A stretch of DNA of 53,801 nucleotides from an uncultured Bacilli bacterium (GTDB taxonomy: Bacteria > Bacillota_I > Bacilli_A > RF39 > UBA660), in the NCBI GenBank assembly GCA_944329425.1, contig CALVIG010000007.1, positions 1-53,801 of the forward strand, written 5' to 3'. The number at the start of each line of letters is the position of its first letter. Position 1 is the stretch's first letter. Under the pieces are notes generated by a model. That model was given only the letters and a program-made list of their open reading frames with translations. It was not told the DNA's origin and did no database searches. Made by a program: the position numbers and the translations under genes. Shown piece after piece: positions 41,191-49,902 of the stretch.

Positions 41191-43743
41191 TTGAAAAGAA
41201 GCGAAGTAGATAGAAATAAACTTAGTCCAATGATGAGACAATACATGGAAACAAAAGATAAATATGAAAACGTTATCTTATTTTATAGAATAGGGGACTT
41301 CTATGAAATGTTTTTTGAAGATGCCCAAAATGTATCTAGGGATTTAGAGCTTACTTTAACGGGCAAAAACGCTGGTATTAGTGAAAGAATTCCAATGTGT
41401 GGTGTTCCTCACCATGCTGCCAATATATACATTGACAAGTTAATTGATAAAGGGTATAAAGTTGCAATATGTGAGCAAGTTGAAGATCCTAAAGAAGCTA
41501 AGGGAATAGTAAAAAGAGACGTAATACAAGTTGTATCAAAAGGTACGGTAATGTCTGATGAAATGCTTGATGCAAAGAATAATAATTACATTGGTGCCAT
41601 CAAGGACTTAAAACACTGTTTTTCTTTGGCTTACGCTGATTTATCTACCGGGGAATTTAACTCTGTATTAGTTGAAAATGATGATAATAAAATTATAAAT
41701 GAAATTGTTAATGATAACATTAAAGAAATAGTTATAAACGGGGATATTAACCCTAAAATACTTGATACATTAAGAACCGTATATGGCATTACTATTTCGT
41801 ATGAAGATGATGATAAAGAGTTACAAGAATATAAAAGTTTATATCAAAATATAAATGATGTAAGAATAATAACGTCGGTTTGTGTTTTGTTAAATTATTT
41901 AACGGATAGTCAAAAAAGGAGTTTAGATCATCTACAACCTGTAGTTATAAAGGATTATAAAACTTATTTAAAAATGGATGTTCATACTAAAAGAAACCTT
42001 GAACTAACTGAAAGTTTAAGGTTAAAGGAAAGGACTTATTCTTTACTATGGCTTCTTGATAAAACTAAAACCGCGATGGGCTCAAGAATGCTTAAGACGA
42101 TGATCGAAAACCCTCTTACGGATAAACAAGAAATCGAATGTAGATACGATATGGTTTCTAAATTATTAGAACAGTTTTTAATAAAAGATGAATTAAAAGA
42201 GTTATTAAACGAAGTTTATGATTTGGAAAGATTAGCGGGTAGGGTTTCTTTCGGAAACGCTAATGCAAGAGACCTATTACAACTTAAAGCTTCTATTAAA
42301 GTTTTGCCAAGAATAAAATCAATAATTAAAGAATTAGGTTTTGATTTAGTAATTGATGATTTAGATGACTTATATAAGTTTTTAGATAAAAGTATTTATG
42401 AAAATCCTCCTGTTGGGCTTAAGGAAGGCTACCTTATAAAGGAAGGTTATAATGAGGAGTTAGACGCGCTTAAAATAGCTAGACGTGGTGGTAAAGAATT
42501 CATTGCAAAAATGGAGGATGAAGAAAGAAAAAGAACCGGAATAAAGAATTTAAAAGTGGGGTATAACCGTATCTTTGGTTATTACATTGAAGTTTCAAAG
42601 GCTAATAGTAAGCAAGTTACCGATGAGTTTGGTTATGAAAGAAAGCAAACGCTAGCTAATTGCGAAAGGTTTGTGACGCCATTATTGAAAGAAAAAGAAC
42701 AAATGATACTTGGTGCGGAAGAGAAAATAATTAACCTTGAATATACTTTATTTACTGATATAAGAAACAAAGTTAAGGATTTAATTCCTGTTATACAAAT
42801 GGATGCTAAATCACTTGCAAAATTAGATGTAATGGTTTCTTTTGCTAACGTTAGTGAAGCAAATAATTATGTAAGGCCTACGCTTAACGATGAAAAAGTT
42901 GTTAAGATAAAAGATGCAAGGCATCCGGTTGTTGAAAAGGTAATTAAGGGTGAGTATGTTCCTAATGACATAATGTTTGATAATGGTACTGAACTAATGC
43001 TTATAACTGGACCTAACATGGCTGGTAAATCAACCTACATGAGGCAAATGGCAATGATTGTTATAATGGCTCAAATTGGTTGCTTTGTACCCGCTAGCAG
43101 CGCTTATTTACCAATATTTGATAAGATATTTACACGTATTGGAGCATCTGATGATTTAGTTTCTGGTGAATCTACTTTTATGGTAGAAATGATGGAAGCT
43201 AATAACGCGATATTGGGTGCTACTGATAAAAGCTTAATTTTATTTGATGAGCTTGGTCGTGGTACGGCTACGTATGATGGAATGAGCCTTGCACAAGCAA
43301 TAATTGAATACATTCATGATAACATAAGGGCAATAACGTTATTTTCAACTCACTATCATGAGTTAACAACTCTTGAAAAAAGTAAAAAGCATATAAAAAA
43401 CGTTCATGTTTCAGCGCATGAAGAAAACGGTAACATTACCTTTTTACATAAAATAAAAGAAGGAAGCGTTGATAAAAGTTATGGTATTCATGTAGCAAAG
43501 CTAGCAAATTTACCAGATTCATTGATTAAAAGAGCTGATGAAATATTAAAAACGTATGAATCAAGCAGGAATAAAAAACAAATCGTAAGTCAAATTAGTA
43601 TGAATTTTGAAGAAAATAATACAAACAATGATAAGTATGTTATAATTAGTGAGAAGTTAAAAAAAGTTAATCCTTTAGAAACATCTCCAATGGAGGCATT
43701 AAATATATTGTATGATTTAAAAAAAGAAATAGATAAAAAGTAA
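41191..43743 (+). CDS. mutS: DNA mismatch repair protein MutS
   Basis: MutS recognises mispairs and small loops and starts mismatch repair. The start is TTG 41191 with AGGTG; upstream in-frame codons overlap that site. It has 850 residues, the normal size. The mismatch-binding motif FYRIGDFYEMF is near 28-38, including the Phe-x-Glu wedge. ATPase motifs are GPNMAGKST near 609-617, FDELGRGTATYDG near 685 and STHYHEL near 719. The C-terminal helix-turn-helix dimer region is present. In Bacillus mutL follows; here it is replaced by an unrelated gene. Confidence 0.97.
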   Translation: MKRSEVDRNKLSPMMRQYMETKDKYENVILFYRIGDFYEMFFEDAQNVSRDLELTLTGKNAGISERIPMCGVPHHAANIYIDKLIDKGYKVAICEQVEDPKEAKGIVKRDVIQVVSKGTVMSDEMLDAKNNNYIGAIKDLKHCFSLAYADLSTGEFNSVLVENDDNKIINEIVNDNIKEIVINGDINPKILDTLRTVYGITISYEDDDKELQEYKSLYQNINDVRIITSVCVLLNYLTDSQKRSLDHLQPVVIKDYKTYLKMDVHTKRNLELTESLRLKERTYSLLWLLDKTKTAMGSRMLKTMIENPLTDKQEIECRYDMVSKLLEQFLIKDELKELLNEVYDLERLAGRVSFGNANARDLLQLKASIKVLPRIKSIIKELGFDLVIDDLDDLYKFLDKSIYENPPVGLKEGYLIKEGYNEELDALKIARRGGKEFIAKMEDEERKRTGIKNLKVGYNRIFGYYIEVSKANSKQVTDEFGYERKQTLANCERFVTPLLKEKEQMILGAEEKIINLEYTLFTDIRNKVKDLIPVIQMDAKSLAKLDVMVSFANVSEANNYVRPTLNDEKVVKIKDARHPVVEKVIKGEYVPNDIMFDNGTELMLITGPNMAGKSTYMRQMAMIVIMAQIGCFVPASSAYLPIFDKIFTRIGASDDLVSGESTFMVEMMEANNAILGATDKSLILFDELGRGTATYDGMSLAQAIIEYIHDNIRAITLFSTHYHELTTLEKSKKHIKNVHVSAHEENGNITFLHKIKEGSVDKSYGIHVAKLANLPDSLIKRADEILKTYESSRNKKQIVSQISMNFEENNTNNDKYVIISEKLKKVNPLETSPMEALNILYDLKKEIDKK

Positions 43744-43757
43744 GGTTGGGTGATATT

Positions 43758-44618
43758 ATGGAAGAAAATTCAAAAGACATAAAAATTCCAATAAAATCGA
43801 TAGTTGAGCAAGCAATGAATCAAAATGGTGCTAGGTACGAGGAAGATGAATTTAACTTACTTAGAAAGTATTTTATTGCATGTTTAAATCTTGGATATTT
43901 AGAACCAAAGGATTTAGTACCAATGGTTAATAAATTTGCTTCTAAAATTAAAATAATAGTATTAAATTATAATAACGTTAATAAAATGGATTACTATGTA
44001 ATTAATCAAGCTGTTTTATATATTAGTGGCGCCTTAAAAGATAATAATTCTTCGTTTTATGAAATAAATTTTTATAAAGCAGTTTCGGAAGTAATATTAA
44101 ATGCAAATGATAAACACGTTGGAATGTCTAGTGCTATTTGTGAAATGATGGCTGAAAAGATTCATAACATGGATGTTAATGGTTCTAGAATAATAATGCC
44201 AAAGACTGATGAAGAGCAAATAAGTAGTGAAAAAATACAAATAAGAGCAGGATACATGAATTATAATCTTATTATTTCTCTTGCTAAACAATTATTTATA
44301 AGTATGAATATAAACGAAAATAAGGTTATAAATAGAATGCTATTTGAAGGATTTGACAACGTTTTAAACGAATTGTTTAAAGATAATAATTCTCGGTTAT
44401 TACTTGATGTTTTAGATAAATTATGTCTAATATATATAAATAGAAAAGTACGTGGTGAAATTAATCCAAGTGAAAAAATATTGTTAGATAAATACCAGAT
44501 AATGATAAATGATTCTTTCAAAAAAATTGATCAAAATTATTTTGCTTTTTGTGCCTTAATTACTACTGATGAACTTAGAAAAAAATGCATGAGTAAACTT
44601 AACGAAATAAAGGAGTGA
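43758..44618 (+). CDS. unknown protein in the mutS-nusB block
   Basis: The start is ATG 43758 behind GGGTGATATT (a TTG at 43746 is too close to the ribosome site), giving 286 residues. No family was recognised. The protein is mostly alpha-helical with a repetitive pattern of hydrophobic residues (YFIACLNLGYL, LIISLAKQLFIS, LLDVLDKLCLIYIN), like a helical-repeat or scaffold fold. It has no signal or membrane helix. It lies 14 bases after mutS and 4 bases before nusB, in the position where Bacillus has yqhY before nusB, but it is not Asp23-like. It is probably cotranscribed with both. Confidence 0.65.
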   Translation: MEENSKDIKIPIKSIVEQAMNQNGARYEEDEFNLLRKYFIACLNLGYLEPKDLVPMVNKFASKIKIIVLNYNNVNKMDYYVINQAVLYISGALKDNNSSFYEINFYKAVSEVILNANDKHVGMSSAICEMMAEKIHNMDVNGSRIIMPKTDEEQISSEKIQIRAGYMNYNLIISLAKQLFISMNINENKVINRMLFEGFDNVLNELFKDNNSRLLLDVLDKLCLIYINRKVRGEINPSEKILLDKYQIMINDSFKKIDQNYFAFCALITTDELRKKCMSKLNEIKE

Positions 44619-44622
44619 TAGC

Positions 44623-45021
44623 GTGAATAGAACTGAGGCTAGAAACATAGTAATGACAATTCTTTACCAAATTTTTATGTATCAAGCTAATAACATAGAT
44701 TATAATAAAGACGGGGTAATAAAAGAAAATCTTCCCGTAGACAACGATTTTGTTAAGCTTATAGTTAATGGTGTTTTAGATAAAAAAAACGAATTGTTTG
44801 ATATTGCTAATAAATATTTAAAAGACTGGAAAATATCAAGATTAGGTTTTACTGATCAAGCAATTTTAAGTATGGGTATATATGAACTTTTGTATACTGA
44901 TACTCCAGATATAGTAGCAATAAACGAAGCTGTTGAACTTTCTAAAAAATATTCTGATGATAAAGTTAAAAACATGATAAACGGTGTTTTAGATAAAGTT
45001 TATCACGAAAAATTAAATTAA
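44623..45021 (+). CDS. nusB: transcription antitermination factor NusB
   Basis: NusB binds NusE (ribosomal protein S10) and boxA RNA in rRNA antitermination. The 132 residues are normal. The start is a GTG with GGAGTG upstream. The N-terminal NRTEARNIVMTILYQ boxA-binding helix and the C-terminal DTPDIVAINEAVELSKKYSDDKVKNMINGVLDKV segment are typical. It is 4 bases after the unknown gene, and a bidirectional terminator follows. xseA, which follows nusB closely in many Firmicutes, lies 3 kb downstream here. Confidence 0.94.
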   Translation: MNRTEARNIVMTILYQIFMYQANNIDYNKDGVIKENLPVDNDFVKLIVNGVLDKKNELFDIANKYLKDWKISRLGFTDQAILSMGIYELLYTDTPDIVAINEAVELSKKYSDDKVKNMINGVLDKVYHEKLN

Positions 45022-45053
45022 AAAAATAACCTAAAAATTAGGTTATTTTTTTA
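45021..45053. terminator. bidirectional terminator between nusB and the methyltransferase
   Basis: AATAACCTAA and TTAGGTTATT with A-rich and T-rich flanks lie between the convergent genes. Confidence 0.8.
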
Positions 45054-45819
45054 CTATATCTAAAACATGTGATGAAGCTCCCAATAATTCCGTTCTTTCG
45101 CAAGTAGATAAATGATATTTTATATATTCATCAAAGGTTTTTTCATCCATTTTATTTATTATAGGCCTTATATAATCAGTAGGGCCATCTTGAGCTAATA
45201 TTTTTATTCTTTTTAGCCTAATTAAGTAATTTAGTTCATCAATATCTTCTAACCTTACCATGCTATATAAATCATCTTTTCGTGGTGTTATGTGGTAATT
45301 TTTATCTACTTCATTATTTTTTATCGCATCAAGTATGTGGTTATCTTTAAAGCCATGTGTTATAATTGCGTATTCGTTCATGTAATAACTTATTAATATT
45401 ATTCCATCTTTTTTTACCAATCTTTTAGCTTCTTTTAAAGCCTTTAGTTTATCTTCTTTACTAATCAAATGATATAATGGCCCAAATAGAAGCACCATAT
45501 CAAAAGAATCATCATCAAACATAGAAAGATTAGTAGCATTACCTAAGCAGGCTTTAACAGGGCTATTTTTGGCCTTTAAAGTCATTAAATTATGTTTTAT
45601 TAATTCTACCGCGGTTACATCATAACCTTCATTAGCTAGCGGTACCGAATATGCCCCGGTTCCTGCACCTATATCTATAATTTTAGGATTTGTCATTTTA
45701 TGTAATAATTGATGAATATAAGTCATAGCGGTAGTATACTCAACAATACCGTGCCTTCTAGTAAGCCTTTTATCTTCGTTAAATTTATTATAATATTTAT
45801 CTAGATTTTCTTCGTTCAT
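45043..45819 (-). CDS. class I SAM-dependent methyltransferase
   Basis: From ATG 45819 (TGGTGATT upstream; the frame extends to 45864 without a ribosome site) the protein has 258 residues. Motif I is IIDIGAGTGAYSVPLANEGYDVTAVE near 37-61; LFGPLYHL near 104-111 and LKEAKRLVKKDGIILISY near 119-136 are the post-motifs. This is a Methyltransf_11/25-like small-molecule methyltransferase; its substrate cannot be told. It is a single gene convergent to nusB and divergent from the next gene. Confidence 0.85.
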   Translation of the reverse strand: MNEENLDKYYNKFNEDKRLTRRHGIVEYTTAMTYIHQLLHKMTNPKIIDIGAGTGAYSVPLANEGYDVTAVELIKHNLMTLKAKNSPVKACLGNATNLSMFDDDSFDMVLLFGPLYHLISKEDKLKALKEAKRLVKKDGIILISYYMNEYAIITHGFKDNHILDAIKNNEVDKNYHITPRKDDLYSMVRLEDIDELNYLIRLKRIKILAQDGPTDYIRPIINKMDEKTFDEYIKYHLSTCERTELLGASSHVLDIVKK

Positions 45820-45897
45820 TTTAATCACCATAAAAATAATATTATAATATTTTAAAAAATGCAAATTTAATATATAATTAATAATAAGAGGTGTCTT

Positions 45898-47052
45898 ATG
45901 TCAATAATTGAAAATAATTTTGATGGTAGAAGTGAAATAATACAAAATTATAAATTTAAAATAAATGATAAGTTAATGGGAAAAATCAATAAAGTTTTGG
46001 GATATACAATAAATTATGAATATTATGATGAATATAAGCGAGATAACGTATTTTACATGGATTTAACTGATATGAAAAATTTATTTAAAAAAATTTGTGA
46101 ATGTTATGATTCTATTTTAGAATTTAATAAACCACTTGGAATAAATGAAGAAGAATATTTGCATTTTTTAAATCGCCATAATAGATACATAAAATTACTT
46201 AATAAGTATTTTAATAATGGTAGGTGTTTATTTAGCATTAAAGATATTTTTCATAAAGACGGCTTTACTTTTGAAGATGTAGAAAAAATCGTGTTAATTT
46301 TTAATGAAATACAAGATAATAAAGAAAATATGTATAGTTTTAGAGAATTTAAAAATGTAATGAAAGACGTGATAGATAGTTTATCTTATATTTTAACTGA
46401 TGAAGAATTAAACATCATAAAAGATGAGTATATGAAGCTTTTAACTAATCCCAATAACCTTGAAGCATTAAAAAATCTCGTTGAAAAAACAAATCAAATA
46501 ACAAAACAAGATTTTATAAAAAAATTAAGCAATCTAGAAAATATAAATGAAGAAAATTTCAGTTTTGTGGTTCATAGCATCAAAACGAATGAATGGAACG
46601 GAAAATTTTATGATCCACTAGTTTCAGCTAGTTTAATAAATAATGATGTAAGAGATTTATATAGTTATCCGGTTGGTTTTATCCTTGATCCGTCCAGCAT
46701 GATTTGTGCTAACACAGAAGATTCTTATACTTCTAATTCAATGAACTTAAACACGTTTTCGTATGCTGGTAATTTACCAATTATATATTCTTATGACAAA
46801 ATAATAAACGATTGTAAGAAAAGAAAAACTGAAAATAAAAATAATAATGCGTATAATGAAATCGTATTAACCGAGTTTAAACCGTTAGCGATATTTTATT
46901 ATCCAGATAAAGAAAATCTTAATAAGGATCTAGCAATTAATCTAAAAAGGCAAGTAGAAGAATTTTATCCCAATTTACAAATTATAGAAATTGGATCTAA
47001 GGTTAAATTATTAAGAGGTTTAGAAGATAATTTTGAAGCACATATTAAATAA
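45898..47052 (+). CDS. unknown 384-residue protein, possible ADP-ribosyltransferase-like end
   Basis: No clear family was found. The start has AGAGGTGTC. The first two-thirds is helical and acidic. The final third is more structured and hydrophobic: WNGKFYDPLVSASLI, GFILDPSSMICANTEDSYTSNSM and AYNEIVLTEFKPLAIFYYPD. The last segment is reminiscent of the final strand of ADP-ribosyltransferase-like folds, where an x-Glu precedes a hydrophobic strand, but no R-S-E or H-Y-E triad can be assigned with confidence. There is no signal peptide. It is divergent from the methyltransferase and followed by the small acetyltransferase gene. Confidence 0.6.
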   Translation: MSIIENNFDGRSEIIQNYKFKINDKLMGKINKVLGYTINYEYYDEYKRDNVFYMDLTDMKNLFKKICECYDSILEFNKPLGINEEEYLHFLNRHNRYIKLLNKYFNNGRCLFSIKDIFHKDGFTFEDVEKIVLIFNEIQDNKENMYSFREFKNVMKDVIDSLSYILTDEELNIIKDEYMKLLTNPNNLEALKNLVEKTNQITKQDFIKKLSNLENINEENFSFVVHSIKTNEWNGKFYDPLVSASLINNDVRDLYSYPVGFILDPSSMICANTEDSYTSNSMNLNTFSYAGNLPIIYSYDKIINDCKKRKTENKNNNAYNEIVLTEFKPLAIFYYPDKENLNKDLAINLKRQVEEFYPNLQIIEIGSKVKLLRGLEDNFEAHIK

Positions 47053-47087
47053 AATTTTGTATTATGTTTAAATAGAAAGGGAATTTT

Positions 47088-47330
47088 ATGATAGAGTTAC
47101 TAAATAATAAAATAGTTTATAAATTAAATAATAATGAAGTAGGTTATATATTGTTCAGTAAGAATAATGATAATGAAATTAGCATTGATAAGGTATTTGT
47201 TAAAGAAGAACAAAGAGGTAATGGCATAGCCAGTAAGATGCTTGAGTTTGCGTATGATTATTTTACTAGTAAAAACATGAAGATTATTTATGAATGTTCT
47301 TATTCAAAGAAATGGAAAAATAATAGGTAA
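47088..47330 (+). CDS. small GNAT-family acetyltransferase (YjdJ-like)
   Basis: This 80-residue protein is a minimal GNAT of the YjdJ type. It has a VFVKEEQRGNGIASKML acetyl-CoA loop near 33-49 and the C-terminal ending CSYSKKW near 71-77, which is typical of this family. Its substrate is unknown. The start has AAAGGGAA. It follows the 384-residue gene, with no terminator between them. Confidence 0.8.
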   Translation: MIELLNNKIVYKLNNNEVGYILFSKNNDNEISIDKVFVKEEQRGNGIASKMLEFAYDYFTSKNMKIIYECSYSKKWKNNR

Positions 47331-47423
47331 AAGCTTATTATTTTTTATTTTATAAATTTTTCTTAAAAAAATTAAATTAAATGCTATAATATTTGTATTT
47401 AAAAAATTAAAGGAGTTGTAGAA

Positions 47424-47930
47424 GTGGAACAAAAAACAGAAGAAACTTTAAAAAACATTATTAATTTATTAAAGGTAGGTATTACCATGGAAAATGGTCA
47501 AACAAGACCATTTGATATAATTGATTATATGTTTATTAGTGCTTTAAGTTTTGATCAATTATTAGAAAAAGCAAGTAAACATTTAGATTATTTTGAATTA
47601 TTATTACTTAAACGCTTTATTTATGATAACGTTGATATGGTTCCGTTAAAAAGGTGTGACATAATGGAAATTTTAAATACGTATAATGAGGTGAATTCGA
47701 AGCTAGATAATTCTGGCATTCCAATTAAAGGTACTGGTAGACTAATTGAGCCAGAAGATAAAGTAAAAGTAATGAAATTTATCGTGGGGAACCATATTCC
47801 TTTAACCATGAGTACTTATCAAGCGGCATTTAGAAGATTAATAATTGGCGGGTTAGATGTACAAAAAGTGTATTATGATGAACAAATCAAAATAGAAGAA
47901 GATCCCTGCTATGATTTTTGTAAAAGATAG
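47424..47930 (+). CDS. unknown 168-residue protein
   Basis: No family was recognised. The start is GTG 47424 behind AAAGGAG. A TGCTATAAT extended -10 box is upstream near 47381-47389, so the gene is probably its own unit. The protein is helical and soluble, with DIIDYMFISALSFDQLLEKASKHL near 29-52 and a final Asp/Cys-rich end (DPCYDFCKR). The position just before xseA-xseB is the only context. A terminator follows. Confidence 0.65.
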   Translation: MEQKTEETLKNIINLLKVGITMENGQTRPFDIIDYMFISALSFDQLLEKASKHLDYFELLLLKRFIYDNVDMVPLKRCDIMEILNTYNEVNSKLDNSGIPIKGTGRLIEPEDKVKVMKFIVGNHIPLTMSTYQAAFRRLIIGGLDVQKVYYDEQIKIEEDPCYDFCKR

Positions 47931-47949
47931 TTTTAATACTATCTTTTTA
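47922..47949 (+). terminator. intrinsic terminator before xseA
   Basis: AAAAGATAGT and ACTATCTTTT pair perfectly around a TTTAAT-type loop and run into T. Confidence 0.75.
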
Positions 47950-47960
47950 TAATGTAATAA

Positions 47961-47989
47961 TTGACCTTCTAATTATAAAATGTTATTAT
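47961..47989 (+). promoter_or_regulatory. sigma-A promoter for xseA-xseB
   Basis: TTGACC (47961-47966) and TATTAT (47984-47989) are 17 bases apart. Confidence 0.65.
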
Positions 47990-48013
47990 AAATACATAAA
48001 AATAGGTGATGTT

Positions 48014-49282
48014 ATGGATGATAAATACTTAAGTGTTACGGCACTTACTAGATATATTAAATACAAAATAGATAATGATATTCATTTACAAGAAGTCTAT
48101 TTAAGGGGAGAAATATCAAATTTTAAAGCACATACCAGGGGTCATTATTATTTTACCATTAAGGATGAAACTTCTCGCATAAGTGCCATTATGTTTAGTT
48201 TTAACGCATCAAAATTAAAGTTTTTACCAGAAGATGGAATGAAAATATTAGTTAAGGGAAAAATTAGTGTATTTGAGTCTACTGGTAATTATCAAATATA
48301 CGTTGAAGAGATGATGGAAGACGGTATTGGAAATCTTCACATAGCCTTTGAACAACTTAAAAAAAAGTTAGAAGATGAAGGTTTATTTGATCAGAAACAT
48401 AAAAAACCGATACCTAAAATTCCTATGAAAGTTGGTATTATTACTGCATCAACAGGAGCGGCGGTTAAAGACATATTATCTACCATAAAAAGAAGGTTTC
48501 CAATTTGTAAAACGATTCTTTTCCCTTGCTTGGTTCAAGGAGAATTTGCTAAGGATGACATAGTAAAAAAACTTGATATCGCCGATAATTATGGATTAGA
48601 CGTAATAATTTTAGGTCGTGGTGGTGGTTCGATAGAAGATTTATGGCCTTTTAATGAAGAAATAGTGGCTCGTAAAGTTTTTTCTTGTAAAACACCAATA
48701 ATAAGTGGCGTTGGACACCAAATCGATTTTACTATTTGTGATTTTGTAGCGGATGTAAGAGCTGAAACTCCAACGGGAGCAGCGGAAAGAGCGGTTCCAA
48801 AGTTAAGCGATCTGTTACTTGAAATAAATAATTTTGAAATAAGGTGTACTAATAACATAAAGCGAATTTTAGATAACAACAAGTTGAGATTAAAAAAACT
48901 AAAGGAAAGTTATGTATTAAAAAATCCTTTAGGTATGTACGAAATAAAAGAACAAAAGCTAGATAACATCATTGATAAATTAAATACCATAATTAACACT
49001 ATTATATATACTAATAAATCAAAATTAGAAATAATAGAAGGTAGCATAATATTTAAGGATCCAGAAGTTTTATATAGCGATAAATTAAAGAAAACCAATC
49101 ACTTAATTGAAAAGTTAGAAATACTAAATCCCTTAAACGCATTAAAAAGAGGTTATTCAATAGCTAAAAAAGATGATAAATGCATAAATAGTATTAAAGG
49201 TTTAAAAAAAGATGATAATATAAATATAATAATAAAAGATGGTGAAGTAAAAGCTAGAGTAATGGAGGTAAAAAATGGCTAA
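48014..49282 (+). CDS. xseA: exodeoxyribonuclease VII large subunit
   Basis: XseA is the catalytic subunit of exonuclease VII, which degrades single-stranded DNA. The 422-residue length is normal. It has an N-terminal OB-fold (LRGEISNFKAHTRGHYYFTIKDE near 30-52) and the catalytic core with TASTGAAVKDIL near 145-156, GRGGGSIEDLWPFNEE near 200-215 and SGVGHQIDFTICDFVADVRAETPTGAAE near 229-256. A long C-terminal helical arm follows. The end overlaps xseB by 8 bases, so both subunits are coupled. Confidence 0.96.
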   Translation: MDDKYLSVTALTRYIKYKIDNDIHLQEVYLRGEISNFKAHTRGHYYFTIKDETSRISAIMFSFNASKLKFLPEDGMKILVKGKISVFESTGNYQIYVEEMMEDGIGNLHIAFEQLKKKLEDEGLFDQKHKKPIPKIPMKVGIITASTGAAVKDILSTIKRRFPICKTILFPCLVQGEFAKDDIVKKLDIADNYGLDVIILGRGGGSIEDLWPFNEEIVARKVFSCKTPIISGVGHQIDFTICDFVADVRAETPTGAAERAVPKLSDLLLEINNFEIRCTNNIKRILDNNKLRLKKLKESYVLKNPLGMYEIKEQKLDNIIDKLNTIINTIIYTNKSKLEIIEGSIIFKDPEVLYSDKLKKTNHLIEKLEILNPLNALKRGYSIAKKDDKCINSIKGLKKDDNINIIIKDGEVKARVMEVKNG

Positions 49283-49493
49283 AGAAGAAAAATTTGAAGA
49301 AAAGTTAACTGAACTTGAAAAAATGGTAAATGAATTAGAAAAAGGAGACGTTGATCTAGATGATGCAATAGATAAATACACTAAAGCAATGAAACTTGCT
49401 AAAGAATGCTCTGATAAATTAAAAACCGCAGAAGAAAACGTAAATAAAATACTAACCGAAAATGGTAAAGAAGAAGATTTTAAAGTGGAGTAG
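49275..49493 (+). CDS. xseB: exodeoxyribonuclease VII small subunit
   Basis: This 72-residue helical protein has the family signature FEEKLTELEKMVNELEKGDVDLDDAIDKYTKAMKL. It binds XseA and keeps the enzyme soluble. The start lies inside the end of xseA with GGAGGT upstream. In Bacillus, ispA (yqiD) follows; here an unknown gene does. Confidence 0.95.
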   Translation: MAKEEKFEEKLTELEKMVNELEKGDVDLDDAIDKYTKAMKLAKECSDKLKTAEENVNKILTENGKEEDFKVE

Positions 49494-49499
49494 GATAAT

Positions 49500-49901
49500 A
49501 TGAAAAATAAATATTATGTTATATTATTAGTTTTATTTTCAATTATAAGCATTATTTTTATTACAACGAAAATTGATACGAATAATAATAGTTATACAAA
49601 ATTATATTATAAAATTAATTCAGTAGATTCAAACTATAAACAGCTTAAGTTAACAAAAGAAGAACTAACTAAAATAAATAATTATTTAAAGAAAGAAAAA
49701 TTTGATAAATTAAGTGATACCTATAAATGTATGCCAATTGGAGAATATAAAATTATATTTAGTGATAATGAATTAGTTTTTGATGGTGATGATAGTTGTG
49801 TCGCTTATCTAAAAGAAGGTAAAAGTAAGGAAAGACAAGTTATGATTAACGATGATTTTAGGTCATATGTAAATAATTTAGTAAAAGAGAAAGGAGAATA
49901 A
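49500..49901 (+). CDS. unknown N-terminally anchored extracytoplasmic protein
   Basis: This 133-residue protein has a basic start (MKNKYY), a hydrophobic segment (about 6-22) without a lipobox, and a polar mature part with two Cys (CMPIG near 77 and SCVAYL near 97). It is probably anchored to the membrane with its domain outside. No family was recognised. It is closely placed between xseB and the nucleotidyltransferase gene. Confidence 0.7.
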   Translation: MKNKYYVILLVLFSIISIIFITTKIDTNNNSYTKLYYKINSVDSNYKQLKLTKEELTKINNYLKKEKFDKLSDTYKCMPIGEYKIIFSDNELVFDGDDSCVAYLKEGKSKERQVMINDDFRSYVNNLVKEKGE

Positions 49902-49902
49902 T

